17,389 nt of DNA from CAYZBM01 sp964476705. Lineage in GTDB: Bacteria; Pseudomonadota; Alphaproteobacteria; Rickettsiales; UBA6187. The translations under genes were made by a program, and so were the position numbers. Location: the NCBI GenBank assembly GCA_964476705.1, contig CAYZBM010000043.1, forward strand, positions 1-17,389, in the 5' to 3' direction. Under the pieces are notes generated by a model that searched no databases, had not been told where the DNA came from, and saw only the letters and a list, made by a program, of their open reading frames with translations. Position 1 is the first letter of the stretch. Each line of letters begins with the position of its first letter. Below, piece by piece: positions 16,901 to 17,389 of this stretch.

Positions 16901-17287
16901 ACTGCAAATAATTTAAGTTGTATTCAATATGGGGATAGTAATTTACAAACCAAAAAAGAAGAATCAAAGGAAATATCTTTAAAAGATGTTAATGTGCGAA
17001 GACCAGTTAATAATTTAACTGAGCCAGTTGCAAATAATGTTAATTTAAATTGGGTGCAATTAGGTAGTTTTGCCAATAGCTCGGAAGCTGAATATTATTG
17101 GATGTTTTTAAGCCAAGATCAAGGTGATATAATATCTAATTTTAGTTATAATTTAAAAGATATCAAAAATGAAGCTTTTGGTCCTGAAGCTAAATTATTA
17201 CAAATGGGGCCATTCGCGGCTAAAGCTCAAGCCGAATCTGCCTGTGCTGCTCTTAAAAACCGTGGAGTTTCTTGTTTTGTAGAGTAG
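13970..17287 (+). CDS. Exported ankyrin-repeat protein with three SPOR domains
   Basis: This 1105-aa protein has a Sec signal peptide (residues 1-28, Lys start, hydrophobic core, likely cut after NSYA). Four ankyrin repeats follow at about 33-185, with TPLMRAA (66), TALHLAA (99), TPIMRAI (132) and TALTQSL (165) at exact 33-residue spacing. A long Lys/Asn/Ala-rich disordered linker leads to SPOR 1 (456-535), another linker, SPOR 2 (912-987) and SPOR 3 (1027-1105, ending at the stop). Each SPOR domain has a Q/K-x-G-x-F type first strand, an RLxxG or LQMGPF type central strand and a C-x9-C pair (522/532, 974/984, 1092/1102) that could form a disulfide. SPOR domains in known proteins bind glycan strands without stem peptides at the division septum, so a periplasmic, septum-associated role is inferred. 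LPWLK occurs twice in the linkers (336 and 655). The start is TTG at 13970, with AGG 6 nt upstream (13961-13963) and GAGG at 13955-13958; no ATG would preserve the signal peptide. Confidence 0.9.
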   Translation: MKKGYLRLLKLSTCCAFTVLGIAMNSYAIGFGDQLVDAVDRGDQNAVSSIIKAKKTADTVGDLGVTPLMRAAYRGDYDIATLILQAKPYINAADVGGETALHLAARRGDLKLSSLLIKNGANINIQDKEGFTPIMRAIMAKNNDLVKEFVESGADINLSNDNGDTALTQSLKIGQNDVIDTIALSPAFKKLSKSQISKAQDVANTQSKASVSEHFSQILAKNTESAKIASEEIKEKNKEKNEVLAQNKAISSDSTLKAVNDKDLGVKIGSISDLTFKISAIKSKDNKIAETIDEGSASNSSNKETLFSSANVDNKQASVQLKPTPVKIETAEIKDLPWLKNKPSSLDRNNTQIELVKTAGEVKEVKELNKIDSENLDFQEIKDIGSQNSYHNLVAPEKAANIEADKIAVPKAEAKEIKRNIVPKKIAKPVTSKIAKTTKNSDATKNPIITDTNSSIYTVQLGVFPSQDDALFVWNSLSKKNKDLLGNYTPILKKIGTEQDNNILYRLRAGNFADKTAAKKLCGSLLSRNMDCFVVEMDKSLSQNAKMVMGELHYDKLMQGQQITTDKNWSKQATKDTDKNAAIENKNLAIVKDEKAIDLAKAREITPITSQVVADKPKEAKELKKIAEVNSVPAGQNTKITSVLDNAIFITDGSLPWLKDGLGAPADLAVVPTAAIAQAETKSPVAKSVPSSIVLAKENGVKDEPNLVVAKQNIANSDIAKNEAAQKDNSFADNFAWQNKNSAAISSSSSNVSAKAAVNNPPKLQEHIYQDQIKTAPGIVPVPVVAANNSNSSLAPKTENLSVTTLAPVVASTRQNTAQNNNQEIPALKPEAALEYRAANNNGNIPLNDFDSEYKDFYQDVKEDINHNDGKMVNNKAVSEAVLVPDNAAHTSNNYVAGLKSRDNSSSAIESGIWLKIGKFNSSDEATDYYTRMFKYDNAFSRIKMMLMEPESKSEATVFMRLGPVENSEIAAVCQIVTANNLSCIQYGDSNLQTKKEESKEISLKDVNVRRPVNNLTEPVANNVNLNWVQLGSFANSSEAEYYWMFLSQDQGDIISNFSYNLKDIKNEAFGPEAKLLQMGPFAAKAQAESACAALKNRGVSCFVE

Positions 17288-17334
17288 CTGTTTTTTAAGA
17301 GCTAACCTCAGCATTTTTTACTCCCTACCGTCAT

Positions 17335-17389
17335 TAGTCGGTTGTGAAAAAGTGTTTTTTATAAAAAAACACTTTTTCACAACCGACTA
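17335..17389. repeat. Perfect 26-bp inverted repeat, palindromic element or strong terminator
   Basis: 17335-17360 is the exact reverse complement of 17364-17389, with a 3-nt loop ATA. It starts TAGTCGGTTGTGAAAAAGTG and has six T before the loop. It lies 47 bp after the ankyrin-SPOR stop, so the hairpin could end that transcript. A diverged copy is at 11692-11736, which argues for a dispersed repeat family. The window ends at its last paired base, so it may extend further. Confidence 0.8.

Overview
This is a window of roughly 30% GC from an alphaproteobacterium, most likely an obligate intracellular or Rickettsiales-like lineage (inference). Three things point there. popZ (DUF2497) lies next to an alphaproteobacterial-type pcm gene. 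There are several very large low-complexity or ankyrin proteins. Dispersed palindromic DNA occurs between genes. No phage, CRISPR or transposase gene is visible.

Layout. At 130-7513 two very large, lysine/glutamate-rich cytosolic-type proteins (1146 and 1293 aa) lie in tandem on the + strand. They share the same architecture and appear to be ancient tandem paralogues of unknown function. At 7617-9353 is an isolated ilvD (dihydroxy-acid dehydratase) with its own promoter and different codon use. Convergent with it, 9375-11672 on the - strand encodes an exported protein with proline-rich arms around a central ankyrin block. Further upstream on the - strand are popZ (11986-12636) and a pcm-like methyltransferase (12868-13488). 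A tRNA-Cys(GCA) is at 13718-13792 on the + strand. The last gene (13970-17287, +) encodes an exported protein with four ankyrin repeats and three SPOR domains, and it is followed by a perfect 26-bp inverted repeat at the window end.

The most unusual structure is in the 313-bp gap 11673-11985. Two 69-bp units face each other around a central TTAATTAA. Each folds as a 9-bp stem with a 20-nt GC-rich loop, then an AAATC linker, then an A/T-flanked hairpin with an ACTG tetraloop. The loops are conserved between the two units, but most stem pairs are changed on both sides with no mismatch. That pattern suggests a selected RNA or single-stranded DNA fold (two convergent small RNAs, or one palindromic element). 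I do not recognise the family.

Working together: popZ (cell pole organisation) and the SPOR protein (SPOR domains bind septal peptidoglycan in known families) are both cell-cycle or envelope genes. The two exported ankyrin proteins may act in the periplasm or at the host interface. The two N-terminal giants and ilvD show no clear functional link to the rest.
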